Counted from the stretch's first letter, positions 34,533 through 44,299 are shown. The stretch: 64,000 nt of DNA from Streptomyces noursei (GCF_016917755.1 NZ_CP070326.1:8680001-8744000), one strand, 5' to 3'. The notes: generated by a model from the sequence alone, not told the origin. Program-made: numbers and translations.

Positions 34533-36196
34533 TGAACGACACTCTCGCAGGCTGGTTGCAGGTGCTGGCGCTGATCGGCGCGCTGGCCCTGTCGTACCGG
34601 CCCCTGGGTGACTACCTGGCCCGCATCCTCACCAGTGCGAAGCACCTGCGCGCCGAGCGCCTGATCTACCGGCTGGGCGGGGTCGACGGCGATGCCGACC
34701 AGCGGTGGATCGGCTATCTGCGCAGTGTGCTCGCGTTCTCGCTGGTGTCCGTGTTGTTCCTGTACGGGTTCATGCGTCTGCAGAACCATCTGCTGCTGTC
34801 CATCGGCATGCAGGCGGTGGCGCCGGACCTGTCGTTCAACACGGCGGTCTCCTTCGTCACCAACACCAACTGGCAGTCGTACTCAGGTGAGTCCACCATG
34901 GGGCACCTGGTGCAGATGGCCGGCCTGGCGGTGCAGAACTTCGTCTCCGCCGCCGTCGGCATTGCCGTCGTCACCGCTCTGATCCGCGGTTTCACCCGCA
35001 AGAAGACCGACCGGGTCGGCAACTTCTGGGTGGACCTGACCCGGATCGTGCTGCGCGTGCTGCTGCCCCTGTCATTCGTCCTCGCCCTTGTCCTGGTGGC
35101 CAACGGCGTGATCGAGAACTTCCACGCGGTCCACTCGATCAGCACCATCGCTGGCGATTCGCAGTCCCTCACCGGCGGTCCGGTCGCCTCCCAGGAGGCC
35201 ATCAAGGAACTGGGCACCAACGGCGGCGGCTTCTACAACGCCAACTCCGCCCACCCCTTCGAGAACCCCAACGCCTTCACCAACTGGCTGGAGATCTACC
35301 TCCTGTTGGTGATCGGCTTCGCGCTGCCGCGCACCTTCGGGCGGATGGTCGGCGACAACCGCCAGGGCTATGCCGTCGTCGCCGTGATGGGCCTGATCTG
35401 GGCCGCCTCGGTCGCCGTCGTCACCTTCAACGAACTGCACAGCGTCAGCAGCGCCGCCGGGCACGCCGCCGGCGGGATGATGGAGGGCAAGGAGCAGCGG
35501 TTCGGCGTCTGGGCGTCGGCGCTGTTCGCGGTGTCCACGACGCTGACCTCGTGCGGTGCGGTCGACTCGTTCCACGACTCGTACACGCCGGGCGGCGGCG
35601 GGATGACGATCTTCAACATGATGCTGGGTGAGATCGCCCCGGGCGGTACCGGTTCCGGGCTCTACGGCATCCTCGTCCTGGCGATCGTCGCGGTGTTCAT
35701 CGCGGGGCTGATGGTCGGCCGGACGCCCGAATACCTGGGCAAGAAGCTGCGGGGCAGGGAGATCAAGTTCGCCTCGCTGTACATCCTGACCACCCCCGCG
35801 ATCGTGCTCGTGGGCTCGGGCATCGCGATGGCGCTGCCGGGCGAGCGCGCCGCGATGGCCAACCACGGAGCACACGGTTTCTCCGAGGTGCTGTACGCCT
35901 TCACCTCGGCCGCCAACAACAACGGCTCGGCGTTCGCGGGCCTTTCGGCCAACACCGTCTGGTACAACACCGCGCTCGGCCTGGCGATGCTCCTCGGCCG
36001 CTTCCTGCCCATGGTGTTCGTCCTCGCGCTGGCCGGGTCGCTCGCCTCGCAGCAGCCCGTGCCCGTCACCGCGGGCACCCTGCCCACCCACCGGCCGCAG
36101 TTCGTCGGCCTGCTGACCGGCGTGATCCTCATCGTCGTCGGCCTCACCTACTTCCCCGCCCTCGCACTGGGCCCGCTTGCGGAAGGGCTGCAGTAA
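34532..36196 (+). CDS. kdpA: Potassium-transporting ATPase subunit A
   Basis: A 554-residue channel-like subunit that binds and conducts K+. Selectivity-filter-type segments are visible: NTNWQSYSGE, GTNGGGFYNANSAHPFENP, STTLTSCGAV and SAANNNGSAF. About ten membrane helices. The length is normal. Its stop overlaps kdpB (TAATG). Confidence 0.96.
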   Translation: MNDTLAGWLQVLALIGALALSYRPLGDYLARILTSAKHLRAERLIYRLGGVDGDADQRWIGYLRSVLAFSLVSVLFLYGFMRLQNHLLLSIGMQAVAPDLSFNTAVSFVTNTNWQSYSGESTMGHLVQMAGLAVQNFVSAAVGIAVVTALIRGFTRKKTDRVGNFWVDLTRIVLRVLLPLSFVLALVLVANGVIENFHAVHSISTIAGDSQSLTGGPVASQEAIKELGTNGGGFYNANSAHPFENPNAFTNWLEIYLLLVIGFALPRTFGRMVGDNRQGYAVVAVMGLIWAASVAVVTFNELHSVSSAAGHAAGGMMEGKEQRFGVWASALFAVSTTLTSCGAVDSFHDSYTPGGGGMTIFNMMLGEIAPGGTGSGLYGILVLAIVAVFIAGLMVGRTPEYLGKKLRGREIKFASLYILTTPAIVLVGSGIAMALPGERAAMANHGAHGFSEVLYAFTSAANNNGSAFAGLSANTVWYNTALGLAMLLGRFLPMVFVLALAGSLASQQPVPVTAGTLPTHRPQFVGLLTGVILIVVGLTYFPALALGPLAEGLQ

Positions 36197-38325
36197 TGCA
36201 CCTGACACTCGTAGAGCCTCCGTCCTCCCCCGAGGAGACGCCGCAGACACCACAGGAACCGCACCGGGTCTCCGGCGGCCTGCTCGACCCCAGGCAACTG
36301 ATCACCTCGCTGCCCGAAGCGGTCAGGAAGCTCAACCCCCGCGTCATGGTCAAGAACCCGGTCATGTTCGTGGTCGCGGTGGGGGCGCTGCTCACCACCC
36401 TGTCGGCGATCAAGGACCCCAGCATCTTCGCCTGGGTGATCGCCGCGTGGCTGTGGCTGACCGCCGTCTTCGCCAACCTCTCCGAGGCCGTGGCCGAGGG
36501 CCGCGGCAAGGCGCAGGCGGAGACGCTGCGGCGGACCAAGACCGACACGGTCGCCCGCCGCCTGCTGGACTGGCGGCCGGGCCTGACGACCCTGAGCGAG
36601 GAGGAGGTGCCCGCCACCAGGCTCCAGCTCGAAGATCTCGTCGTCGTCGAGGCGGGGCAGATCATCCCCGGTGACGGTGACGTCGTCGAAGGCGTCGCCA
36701 GTGTCGACGAGTCGGCGATCACCGGCGAGTCCGCGCCCGTGATCCGCGAATCCGGCGGCGACCGCTCGGCGGTGACCGGTGGCACGAAGGTGCTCTCCGA
36801 CCGGATCGTCGTGCAGATCACCTCCAAGCCCGGCGAGACCTTCATCGACCGGATGATCGCGCTGGTCGAGGGAGCCGCCCGGCAGAAGACGCCCAACGAG
36901 ATCGCGCTCAACATCCTGCTGGCGTCGCTGACGGTCGTGTTCCTGCTCGCGGTGGTGACGCTGCAGCCGTTCGCGATCTACGCCCACGCCGAGCAGACCA
37001 TCGTCGTCCTGGTCGCCCTCGTGGTGGCGCTGATTCCCACCACGATCGGTGCCCTGCTCTCGGCGATCGGCATCGCGGGCATGGACCGCCTGGTGCAGCG
37101 CAACGTGCTGGCGATGTCCGGCCGCGCCGTCGAGGCCGCAGGCGACGTCAACACCCTGCTGCTGGACAAGACCGGCACCATCACCTTCGGCAACCGCCAG
37201 GCCGCGGAGTTCCTGCCCGTCGAAGGCGTGAGCGTGGAGGACCTGGCGGACGCCGCGCAGTTGTCCTCCCTCGCCGACGAGACGCCCGAAGGCCGCTCGG
37301 TGGTCGTCCTGGCCACGGAGAAGTACGGGCGGCGCGAGCGGCATCAGGGCGAGCTGGGCAACGCCGAGTTCGTGCCGTTCACCGCCCAGACCCGCATGTC
37401 AGGCGTCGACCTCACCGAAGGCGGTCTGACCCGCCGGGTACGCAAGGGCGCCGCCTCCGCGGTCACCGCGTGGGCCGAGCGGAACGGTGGCGACGCCGCC
37501 GGCGAGGTCCGGTCGATCGTCGACGGCATCTCGGGCAGCGGTGGTACGCCCCTCGTGGTCGCCGAGCGCCGCGGCGGCCGGGCCAAGGTGCTGGGCGTCA
37601 TCCACCTCAAGGACGTCGTCAAGCCCGGCATCCGGGAGCGGTTCGCGGAACTGCGCAAGATGGGCATCAAGACCGTCATGATCACCGGTGACAACCCGCT
37701 GACGGCCCGCGCCATAGCGGAGGAGGCAGGCGTGGACGACTTCCTCGCCGAGGCCACTCCCGAGGACAAGATGGCGCTCATCAAGCGTGAGCAGGCGGGC
37801 GGCAAGCTGGTCGCGATGACCGGTGACGGGACGAACGACGCCCCGGCACTGGCCCAGGCGGACGTCGGCGTGGCCATGAACACCGGCACCTCGGCCGCCA
37901 AGGAGGCCGGGAACATGGTCGACCTCGACTCCAACCCGACCAAGCTCATCGAGATCGTCGAGATCGGCAAGCAACTCCTCATCACCCGGGGTGCGTTGAC
38001 GACGTTCTCGATCGCCAACGACGTCGCCAAGTACTTCGCCATCATCCCGGCGATGTTCGCCACCGCCTACCCGGGGCTGAACAAGCTCAACATCATGCAC
38101 CTGCACAGCCCGCTCTCGGCGATCTCCTCGGCGATCATCTTCAACGCACTGATCATCGTGGCGCTGATCCCGCTGTCGCTGCGCGGCGTGCGCTACCGGC
38201 CCTCGTCGGCCGCTGCGCTGCTCAGCCGCAACATCTGGATCTACGGACTCGGCGGCCTCGTCCTGCCGTTCCTCGGCATCAAACTGATCGACCTGGCCGT
38301 CCAGTTCATCCCCGGTCTGCGCTGA
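36196..38325 (+). CDS. kdpB: Potassium-transporting ATPase subunit B
   Basis: A 709-residue P-type ATPase. Phosphorylation motif DKTGT with Asp324, actuator loop TGES, hinge motif MTGDGTNDAPAL and membrane helices are all present. It hydrolyses ATP to drive K+ uptake through KdpA. Intact, normal length. Confidence 0.97.
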   Translation: MHLTLVEPPSSPEETPQTPQEPHRVSGGLLDPRQLITSLPEAVRKLNPRVMVKNPVMFVVAVGALLTTLSAIKDPSIFAWVIAAWLWLTAVFANLSEAVAEGRGKAQAETLRRTKTDTVARRLLDWRPGLTTLSEEEVPATRLQLEDLVVVEAGQIIPGDGDVVEGVASVDESAITGESAPVIRESGGDRSAVTGGTKVLSDRIVVQITSKPGETFIDRMIALVEGAARQKTPNEIALNILLASLTVVFLLAVVTLQPFAIYAHAEQTIVVLVALVVALIPTTIGALLSAIGIAGMDRLVQRNVLAMSGRAVEAAGDVNTLLLDKTGTITFGNRQAAEFLPVEGVSVEDLADAAQLSSLADETPEGRSVVVLATEKYGRRERHQGELGNAEFVPFTAQTRMSGVDLTEGGLTRRVRKGAASAVTAWAERNGGDAAGEVRSIVDGISGSGGTPLVVAERRGGRAKVLGVIHLKDVVKPGIRERFAELRKMGIKTVMITGDNPLTARAIAEEAGVDDFLAEATPEDKMALIKREQAGGKLVAMTGDGTNDAPALAQADVGVAMNTGTSAAKEAGNMVDLDSNPTKLIEIVEIGKQLLITRGALTTFSIANDVAKYFAIIPAMFATAYPGLNKLNIMHLHSPLSAISSAIIFNALIIVALIPLSLRGVRYRPSSAAALLSRNIWIYGLGGLVLPFLGIKLIDLAVQFIPGLR

Positions 38326-38343
38326 CCCAGACAGAAGGCAGTC

Positions 38344-38985
38344 ATGACATCCCGCTTCCTACCTTCCGTGGTCCGGAACCATCTCGCGGCGCTGCGGATG
38401 CTGCTGGTGTTCACGGTGATCACCGGCATCGCCTATCCGCTGCTCGTCACCGGCGTCGCCCAGGCGGCCTTCCCGGACCGGGCCAACGGCTCGCAGGTCA
38501 GGCAGAACGGCAAGACCGTCGGCTCCAGCCTGCTCGGCCAGAACTTCAACCTGCCCAAGAAGAATCCCGACGATCCCAAGGAGGCGGCCAAGCCCGACCC
38601 CAAGTGGTTCCAGCCTCGCCCCTCCTCGGCCGGGGACAGCGGCTACGACCCGACCAGCTCCAGCGCCTCCAACCTCGGGCCCAACAGCGATGATCTCGTC
38701 AAGTCCGTCAAGGACCGCAGGGCGGCGGTGGCCGCGTTCGACAAGGTCGACCCGAAGGACGTCCCCGCCGACGCGGTCACCGCGTCCGGCTCCGGCCTCG
38801 ACCCCGACATCTCCCCGGCATACGCCTACGAGCAGGTCGAACGGGTCGCCAGGACCCGCGGCCTGAGCGCGGCGGTCGTCCGCCGGCTCGTCGCCCAGCA
38901 CGTCCAGGACCGTGCCCTCGGCTTCCTCGGCGAACCTCGGGTCAACGTCATCGAGCTGAATCTGGCACTGGCCCGGCTTCGGTGA
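38344..38985 (+). CDS. kdpC: Potassium-transporting ATPase subunit C
   Basis: A 213-residue protein with one N-terminal helix (LLVFTVITGIAYPLLVTGVAQ) and the conserved extracellular domain: WFQPRPSSAGDSGYDPTSSSASNLGPNS in blocks, then PADAVTASGSGLDPDISP and LGEPRVNVIELNLAL. Located 18 bases after kdpB. kdpD/kdpE do not follow. Confidence 0.95.
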   Translation: MTSRFLPSVVRNHLAALRMLLVFTVITGIAYPLLVTGVAQAAFPDRANGSQVRQNGKTVGSSLLGQNFNLPKKNPDDPKEAAKPDPKWFQPRPSSAGDSGYDPTSSSASNLGPNSDDLVKSVKDRRAAVAAFDKVDPKDVPADAVTASGSGLDPDISPAYAYEQVERVARTRGLSAAVVRRLVAQHVQDRALGFLGEPRVNVIELNLALARLR

Positions 38986-39006
38986 GGTGAGGGCAGCACT
39001 CGTCAT

Positions 39007-39046
39007 GCCGTCCGGTCGGCCGCGAGCCCGCGCACGACCGGACGGC
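39007..39046 (+). terminator. Hairpin terminator after kdpC
   Basis: 12-bp inverted repeat (39007-39018 with 39035-39046) with a 16-base loop that can itself pair in part, 21 bases after the kdpC stop. Confidence 0.65.
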
Positions 39047-39208
39047 GCGGCATCCGGAGCGGGCGTGCAGCGGGCGTGCTCGTCTCCGGGGCCGTCCCCG
39101 GCGGCCGTGATGGCGAAATTGCCGCTTCCGTACACCGGGAACCCGAGTCCGCATGAGTTCCGTCAAGGCACGCGGCCGTCTCCCGGGCGGCCTGGCACGC
39201 TGTCGTCC

Positions 39209-40066
39209 ATGAAACCGAGCACGAACCGGCGCTCGGCGGAAGGGATGACGCACCCTCCCCACGGCGGTCCGCATGCGGCCGCGTCCGGCGTCCCGCCGGC
39301 AGTACGGCTGGCAGCCGACCGTGCGGGGCTCGGCGGGCACCGTGGGACGTACCTGCCGGTGCGGCCGAATCTGCGGAGGCACCGCATAGAAGGCATTGCC
39401 ACCGCGGTGAGTTGCGTGCTGGCCGCATTGGGGTTCGCCGCCGGTGTGCCGGTGCTCGGCATCCTCGGCGCCACCTGGACCTTGATGATCGGCGGACATC
39501 TCCTCCTCATCACACTGTGGTCGGGCCGGGTGGCCGCCCGGAACCGTGGCACCCGGCTGGACCTGTACGAGCACGGGCTTCTCGTGACCTACCGGCGTCG
39601 GACACGTGTGGCGCGGTACGACACGACGTCGGTTCGGCAGAAGATCGTGCACCTCGTCGCGAACCCGGCGCCGGACCAAATCGCCTACACATACCGTTTC
39701 ACCGACACGACAGGCGTCGAAGTGATCCTCCGCCACGGCTTGGAGCGCCCCGAGGAGTGGGGCGAGGAGATCCAACGGGGCGTCACCGCGGCTCAGCTGC
39801 CCCGGGCCGAGGCCGCCCTCGACGCGGGAGAGCGGGTCGATTTCACGTACCTGTGGCTGTCGTCCGCGGAGATCGGCACGCGACGCCGGGCCGTCCCGTG
39901 GTCGCAAGTAGCCGAGGTCAGAGTGCGGGCCGGAATGGTCAGCATCCACATCACCGGCAGCAGACGTCCTCTGGAGACGCTTCCGATCAGCCTGATTCCG
40001 AACTACCGCGTGTTCCGCACGCTCGCCGAGCGGCTGCACCAGGCACACTCGCCGCTCGACGGGTGA
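39209..40066 (+). CDS. Membrane protein of unknown function (DUF6585-like)
   Basis: A 285-residue protein from ATG 39209; an ATG at 39245 with GGAAGGG directly before it is an alternative. Two hydrophobic helices lie at about 70-110 (SCVLAALGFAAGVPVLG, WTLMIGGHLLLITLW). The rest looks like two PH-like beta domains (RLDLYEHGLLVTYRRRTRVARYD, then WLSSAEIGTRRRAVPWSQVAEVRV). The resemblance to DUF6585 is from memory. Convergent with the potassium transporter gene. Confidence 0.6.
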   Translation: MKPSTNRRSAEGMTHPPHGGPHAAASGVPPAVRLAADRAGLGGHRGTYLPVRPNLRRHRIEGIATAVSCVLAALGFAAGVPVLGILGATWTLMIGGHLLLITLWSGRVAARNRGTRLDLYEHGLLVTYRRRTRVARYDTTSVRQKIVHLVANPAPDQIAYTYRFTDTTGVEVILRHGLERPEEWGEEIQRGVTAAQLPRAEAALDAGERVDFTYLWLSSAEIGTRRRAVPWSQVAEVRVRAGMVSIHITGSRRPLETLPISLIPNYRVFRTLAERLHQAHSPLDG

Positions 40067-40122
40067 AATCCTGCTCCTTGTTCACAAGCCGAACGAAGGC
40101 GTGTGCGGCGTGTGAGGCGTGC

Positions 40123-41961
40123 TCAACGTGGGACGTCGATGCGGAACCGCAGGCGGCAGATCACCGCGTCGGTGTAGCGGCGGATCGCGCGGTCGAGGAC
40201 CGCGCCGCGCTGGTTCTGCAGCAGGCGCAGCCACACGTGGGGCAGTTCCATCTCCGGGATCAGCACCACCAAGCGGTCGTGTTCCATTTCGGCCTGGAGG
40301 GCGCGCAGGTAGTCCACGATCGGCCGGGTCAGCGATCGCGTCCGGCTGCTCAGCACGGTCAGTGGGACATTCGGATGCCACGTGTTCCACGCGTCGCGCA
40401 CCTCGCCGGCGGACTTCGCGTCCTGGTCGTCGGGGTGTACGACGGTGACCGCGCGCACCTCGTCCCCGAGCGAGATCGCCGCGCTGATGGCCTGCTGGGT
40501 AAGAAGGTTGACCCCTCCTACAGGGACGATCACCAGCGAGCGGTGCTCCTCGGGTGGCCCGGGCACCTCGCCGAGATGCAGCCCGACACCGATCCGCCGG
40601 TAGGTCCGGTGGACCCACTCGAACACCGCGACCAAGAGGGCGACCGTGAGGAAGACCAGCCAACCGCCCTCACCGAATTTCGCCACCAGCTCGATGGCCA
40701 ACGCCACCGTCGTCAGCGCCGCCCCCAGCGCGTTGAGAGCGGCGCGCCCCTGCCAACCGGAACCCTGCTCGATGTACCAGTGCCGGACCATGCCGATCTG
40801 GGAGATGGTGAAGCCGATGAAGACGCCGATGGCGAAGAAGGGCACCAGCGCCTGCGTGTCGCCCTCGGCACCGATCAGCAGCACGAGTGCGGCTCCCGAC
40901 AACACCATCACGCCATGCCGGTAGACCTGCCGATCGGCGCGCAGCCAGAACACGTGCGGAAGGTTGTGGTCACGGGCCAGCAATGAGGTCAGCACCGGCA
41001 TGCCGCCGAACGAGGTGTTCGCAGCCAGGGCCAGCAGCACCATCGTGGCGAACTGGACCACATAGAAGCCGGCGTTGTGGCCGAACGAGGCATCGGTGAG
41101 CTGCGCGAGCACGGTCTTGGTGCTGTTCGGCGCGACGTGGAACTTCCTGATCAGCAGCGAAAGACCCAACAGCATCGCACCGAGCAACGCGCCCAGCGCC
41201 ACCTCCGTACGCTGCGCCCGCTTCACCCGTGGACTGCGGAACGTCGGTACCGCGTTCGCGATGGCCTCCACGCCGGTCAGCGCCGAACAGCCTGAGGCGA
41301 ACGCCCGCAGCAGAAGCAGCACCCCGACACCGGAGGCCGCCGACGCGGCCGGGTGCGACGGCGCGGTCACAGGATGTGCGCGCAGCAGTCCGACCACGAT
41401 TACGGCGAAGACCGCCGCGACGAAGACGACGGTCGGCACGATCATCACCTTCGCCGACTCCGCCACCCCGTACAGATTGACACCCGTGATCAGCGCCAGC
41501 ACGATCACGCACAGCCAGACCCGGTCGGCGTAGAGGGCCGGAAACGCCGACGTGAGTGCGGCGACACCGGCCGAGACCGAGACCGCGACGTTCAGCACGT
41601 AGTCGATGATCAGCGAGGCTGCCGCGATCAGGCTCACCCGCCGTCCCAGATGCCGCCCGGCGACCGCGTAGGCGCCGCCGCCGTTCGGGAAGGCGGCGAT
41701 GACCTGCCGGTACGAGAACGTCAGCGCCGCCAGCAGCACCACGATCGCCACCGTGACCGGCAACGTGAAGCCGAGCCCGTAACCGCCCGCCACCGCCAGC
41801 ACGACCACGATCGCCTCGGGCCCGTACGCCACGGATGCCAGCGCGTCCAGTGACAGCGCGGCCAGGCCCTGCGGCACGGTCAGCCGATCCCGCTCGTGCT
41901 CACCCAACGCACCGCCGGCGGCGGCCTGGCCGCCGTCCGCACCCTCGGCGCTGGTAGACAC
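40123..41961 (-). CDS. KimA-like APC-family potassium transporter
   Basis: A 612-residue protein from GTG 41961, preferred over GTG 41994 because GGGGTGG lies 6 bases upstream. The N-terminal signature LSLDALASVAYGPEAIVVVL and FPNGGGAYAVAGRHLGRRVS match KimA/YdaO-type H+/K+ symporters of the APC superfamily. Twelve or so membrane helices run to about residue 450. A soluble USP-like C-terminal domain follows (HRSLVIVPVGGVNLLTQQAI, LVVLIPEMELPHVW). In Bacillus the family is controlled by c-di-AMP. Its place beside kdp supports a K+ role. A general amino acid permease is the alternative. Confidence 0.72.
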   Translation of the reverse strand: MSTSAEGADGGQAAAGGALGEHERDRLTVPQGLAALSLDALASVAYGPEAIVVVLAVAGGYGLGFTLPVTVAIVVLLAALTFSYRQVIAAFPNGGGAYAVAGRHLGRRVSLIAAASLIIDYVLNVAVSVSAGVAALTSAFPALYADRVWLCVIVLALITGVNLYGVAESAKVMIVPTVVFVAAVFAVIVVGLLRAHPVTAPSHPAASAASGVGVLLLLRAFASGCSALTGVEAIANAVPTFRSPRVKRAQRTEVALGALLGAMLLGLSLLIRKFHVAPNSTKTVLAQLTDASFGHNAGFYVVQFATMVLLALAANTSFGGMPVLTSLLARDHNLPHVFWLRADRQVYRHGVMVLSGAALVLLIGAEGDTQALVPFFAIGVFIGFTISQIGMVRHWYIEQGSGWQGRAALNALGAALTTVALAIELVAKFGEGGWLVFLTVALLVAVFEWVHRTYRRIGVGLHLGEVPGPPEEHRSLVIVPVGGVNLLTQQAISAAISLGDEVRAVTVVHPDDQDAKSAGEVRDAWNTWHPNVPLTVLSSRTRSLTRPIVDYLRALQAEMEHDRLVVLIPEMELPHVWLRLLQNQRGAVLDRAIRRYTDAVICRLRFRIDVPR

Positions 41962-42159
41962 CGCACACCACCCCGCGTCATTCCGTCCCGCCACGTTCAG
42001 GCGACCATAACGGGCGGACGAAAGCCACGAGGGAAGCCACCACGGGCCTTGGCCACTCTGCTGGCAGTGACATCGACTGACGGTGGAGAGCCGCGCGCGG
42101 CGCCTTCCCCAGGAGGGATCTCATGGTGGCCTTCGCGCGCGATGCCGTGGTCTCGTCGC

Positions 42160-43914
42160 TCACCGACCCTGCTCCGGCCGCCCGCCTCCGCTCGCCGCCC
42201 GATAGCGGTGCATGAGCGCGACGGCCATGGCGCCCTCGCCGACACCCGAGGCGACCCGCTTGATGGATTGGGCGCGTACGTCGCCGGCCGCGAACACCCC
42301 GGGGACGCTGGTCTCCAGGAGAAGCGGGTCGCGTTCCAGCGGCCAGGAGGCAGGCGGTTTGCCGGCGTGGAGGAGGTCGGGGCCGGTGAGGACGAAGGCG
42401 TGCCCGTCGCACTCCACCACGCCGTCCAGCCAGCCGGTGCGCGGTCGTGCACCGATGAAGGTGAAGACGAAGCGCGCCGCTTCCTCGGTCTCGGTTCCGG
42501 TGCGGTCGTTCATGAGCGTGATGCGTTCCAGGTGCTGGTCGCCGTCGAGTGCGAGGACCCGGGTGCTCACGCGTACTTCGATGTTGGTGGTTCGGTGGAT
42601 CTCGTCCACCAGGTACTGCGACATACCGGCCTCCAGTGAGCCGGCACGTACGAGAACGGTGACCCTGGCCGCGTACTTGGCGAAGTGGATCGCGGCCTGA
42701 CCAGCGGAGTTCGCGCCGCCGACGATGAAGACGTGGTGGGAGATACAGGAGCTGCTCTCGGTCGTGGCCGCGCCGTAGTAGAGGCCCTCGCCTTCGAAGC
42801 GGTCCGCGCCGGGGATGTCCAGGCGGTTGTACGACACCCCGGTGGAGAGCAGTACGGTCTCGGCGCTGATGTCGGAGCCGTCCGCGAGGGTGATGATGCG
42901 GGCCGGGCCGGCCGGGCGCAGTCCGACGGCCTCTACGGGGTGCAGCAACTCCGCTCCGAAGCGGCCTGCTTGACTGACCGCGCGCCGGGTGAGGTCGCCG
43001 CCTGAGAGGCCGGACGGGAAGCCCAGGTAGTTCTCGATGAGGCTGGAGGTACCGGCCTGTCCGCCGGGCGAGTCGGCGTCCAGGAGGAGGGTGGAGAGCC
43101 CTTCGGAGGCGGCGTAGACGCCGGCGGCGAGGCCAGCCGGGCCCGCGCCGATGATGACGGTGTCGTAGTGCGGGCGGGAGGCGGTGGTGGCGAGGCCGAG
43201 CTGGGTGGCGAGTTCGGCGTTACCGGGGGCCGGGAGCACGGTGCCGTCGGGGAATGCGACGAGTGGCAGTTCGGTGCTGGCGGTGGCGTGCTGGGCGAGC
43301 AGCCGTTGCCCCTCGGGGTCGGTTGCGACGTTCAGGAAGCGGAACGGCTGGCCGTTGCGGGTGAGGAAGTCGCGTACGGCGTGGGTGCGGGCCGACACGA
43401 CATGGCCGGCGACGTGGATGCCCTGATAGGCGGGGCGGTAGGCGGCGAGCCAGTCGGATAGCAGGTCGTCGAGGACGGGGAAGAGCCGTTCGGCAGGCGG
43501 GTCCCAGGGCTTCATCAGGTAGTAGTCGAGCCGCACTTTGTTGATGGCGGTGATCGCTGCGTCGGTCTCGGCGTAGGCGGTGAGGAGCACCCGGCGGGCA
43601 TCGGGGAAACGGCTCACCGCTTCCAGCAGGAAGTCCACCCCGGTCATGTCGGGCATGCGCTGGTCGACGAGGAAGAGTGCCGGATCGTGGCCTCGCTCGT
43701 CCAGTGTGTCCAGGACCTTCAGTGCCTCGCCGGCGGAGGACGCGCCCAGGATCCGATAGCGGTCGGCGTAGGCGCCGCGCAGGTCGCGGCGGACCGCGCG
43801 GAGCACCTGGGGATCGTCGTCCACCGCGAGGATCACCGGTTTGCGCAGTTCTCCGGACGCGGTGGGTGCCGCAGCCGCATTCGTGGCCGTCCCCGGAGCG
43901 GGGGCCGGCGTCAT
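42160..43914 (-). CDS. Fused response regulator / thioredoxin-reductase-like oxidoreductase
   Basis: A 584-residue protein. Residues about 22-150 form a receiver domain with DDD and phospho-acceptor Asp in LFLVDQRMPD, and a late Lys in LMKPWDPP. Residues about 165-250 are a glutaredoxin-like fold without a CxxC. The rest is a FAD/NAD(P) oxidoreductase (DTVIIGAGPAGLAAGVYAA, VFIVGGANSAGQAAIHF, VPGVFAAGDVRA). The place of the TrxR CxxC reads ATTE, so disulfide reduction by the usual mechanism is not possible. ATG 43914 overlaps the zinc-finger gene stop (ATGA). Likely a signal-dependent redox enzyme. Confidence 0.85.
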   Translation of the reverse strand: MTPAPAPGTATNAAAAPTASGELRKPVILAVDDDPQVLRAVRRDLRGAYADRYRILGASSAGEALKVLDTLDERGHDPALFLVDQRMPDMTGVDFLLEAVSRFPDARRVLLTAYAETDAAITAINKVRLDYYLMKPWDPPAERLFPVLDDLLSDWLAAYRPAYQGIHVAGHVVSARTHAVRDFLTRNGQPFRFLNVATDPEGQRLLAQHATASTELPLVAFPDGTVLPAPGNAELATQLGLATTASRPHYDTVIIGAGPAGLAAGVYAASEGLSTLLLDADSPGGQAGTSSLIENYLGFPSGLSGGDLTRRAVSQAGRFGAELLHPVEAVGLRPAGPARIITLADGSDISAETVLLSTGVSYNRLDIPGADRFEGEGLYYGAATTESSSCISHHVFIVGGANSAGQAAIHFAKYAARVTVLVRAGSLEAGMSQYLVDEIHRTTNIEVRVSTRVLALDGDQHLERITLMNDRTGTETEEAARFVFTFIGARPRTGWLDGVVECDGHAFVLTGPDLLHAGKPPASWPLERDPLLLETSVPGVFAAGDVRAQSIKRVASGVGEGAMAVALMHRYRAASGGGRPEQGR

Positions 43915-44204
43915 CGGGACGTCCCTTCGGTGGACTCGGTGAACTCTAGGAAGAGCTGGTCGGGGAAGCACCAGCCCCAGGTCTCGTCCGGCTGGTGGGA
44001 GACGACGACGGGGTGACGCGTGGACTCGTAGTGGCGGCTGGCGTGCCGGTTCCTGGAGGAGTCGCAGCAGCCGATGTGGCCGCAGGTGAGACAGCGGCGC
44101 AGATGGACCCAGTCGTCGCCGGAGCGTAGGCACTCCTGGCAGCCTTCCGCTGACGCGGTGGCCGCCACGGGGGCGATCCGATCGAGGTGTGCGCAGGTGG
44201 GCAT
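43911..44204 (-). CDS. UBP-type zinc finger protein
   Basis: A 97-residue protein (ATG 44204 with CCGGAGG upstream). It has the zinc ligands of the UBP/ZnF fold: TCAHLD, GCQECL, RRCLTCGHIGCCDSS and NRHASRHYESTRHPVV. In eukaryotes this fold binds ubiquitin tails; bacterial copies commonly sit beside receiver-TrxR fusions, as here, and are thought to recognise a small C-terminal tail or partner. Four-base overlap with the oxidoreductase gene. Confidence 0.85.
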   Translation of the reverse strand: MPTCAHLDRIAPVAATASAEGCQECLRSGDDWVHLRRCLTCGHIGCCDSSRNRHASRHYESTRHPVVVSHQPDETWGWCFPDQLFLEFTESTEGTSR

Positions 44205-44251
44205 GGTGGCCTCCGGCAGAGCCGCGGGGTGGGGTGAGGGCAAGGCAAGGG

Positions 44252-44299
44252 AGCGGGGCACAGCGGTGTGTGTCGTGCCGAACGCCGCTGTGCCCCGCT
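44252..44299 (-). terminator. Hairpin terminator between two leftward operons
   Basis: 15-bp perfect inverted repeat (44252-44266 with 44285-44299), 18-base loop, 21 bases beyond the stop of the alpha/beta hydrolase gene on the - strand. Confidence 0.75.

Noticed and set aside
34529..37344. Long - strand frames opposite kdpA and kdpB
   Set aside because: GC-skewed shadows of certain genes; rich in His/Arg/Asp, no known motifs.
40123..42160. c-di-AMP (ydaO-type) riboswitch before the KimA-like gene or kdp
   Set aside because: I could not recognise the conserved core in either upstream region; a covariance-model search would be decisive.
42123..42215. 30-codon + frame with AGGAGGG ribosome binding site, ending inside the convergent oxidoreductase gene
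   Set aside because: Good start signal but no recognisable product, and it runs antisense into a certain gene. Possibly a truncated gene start; not enough to call.
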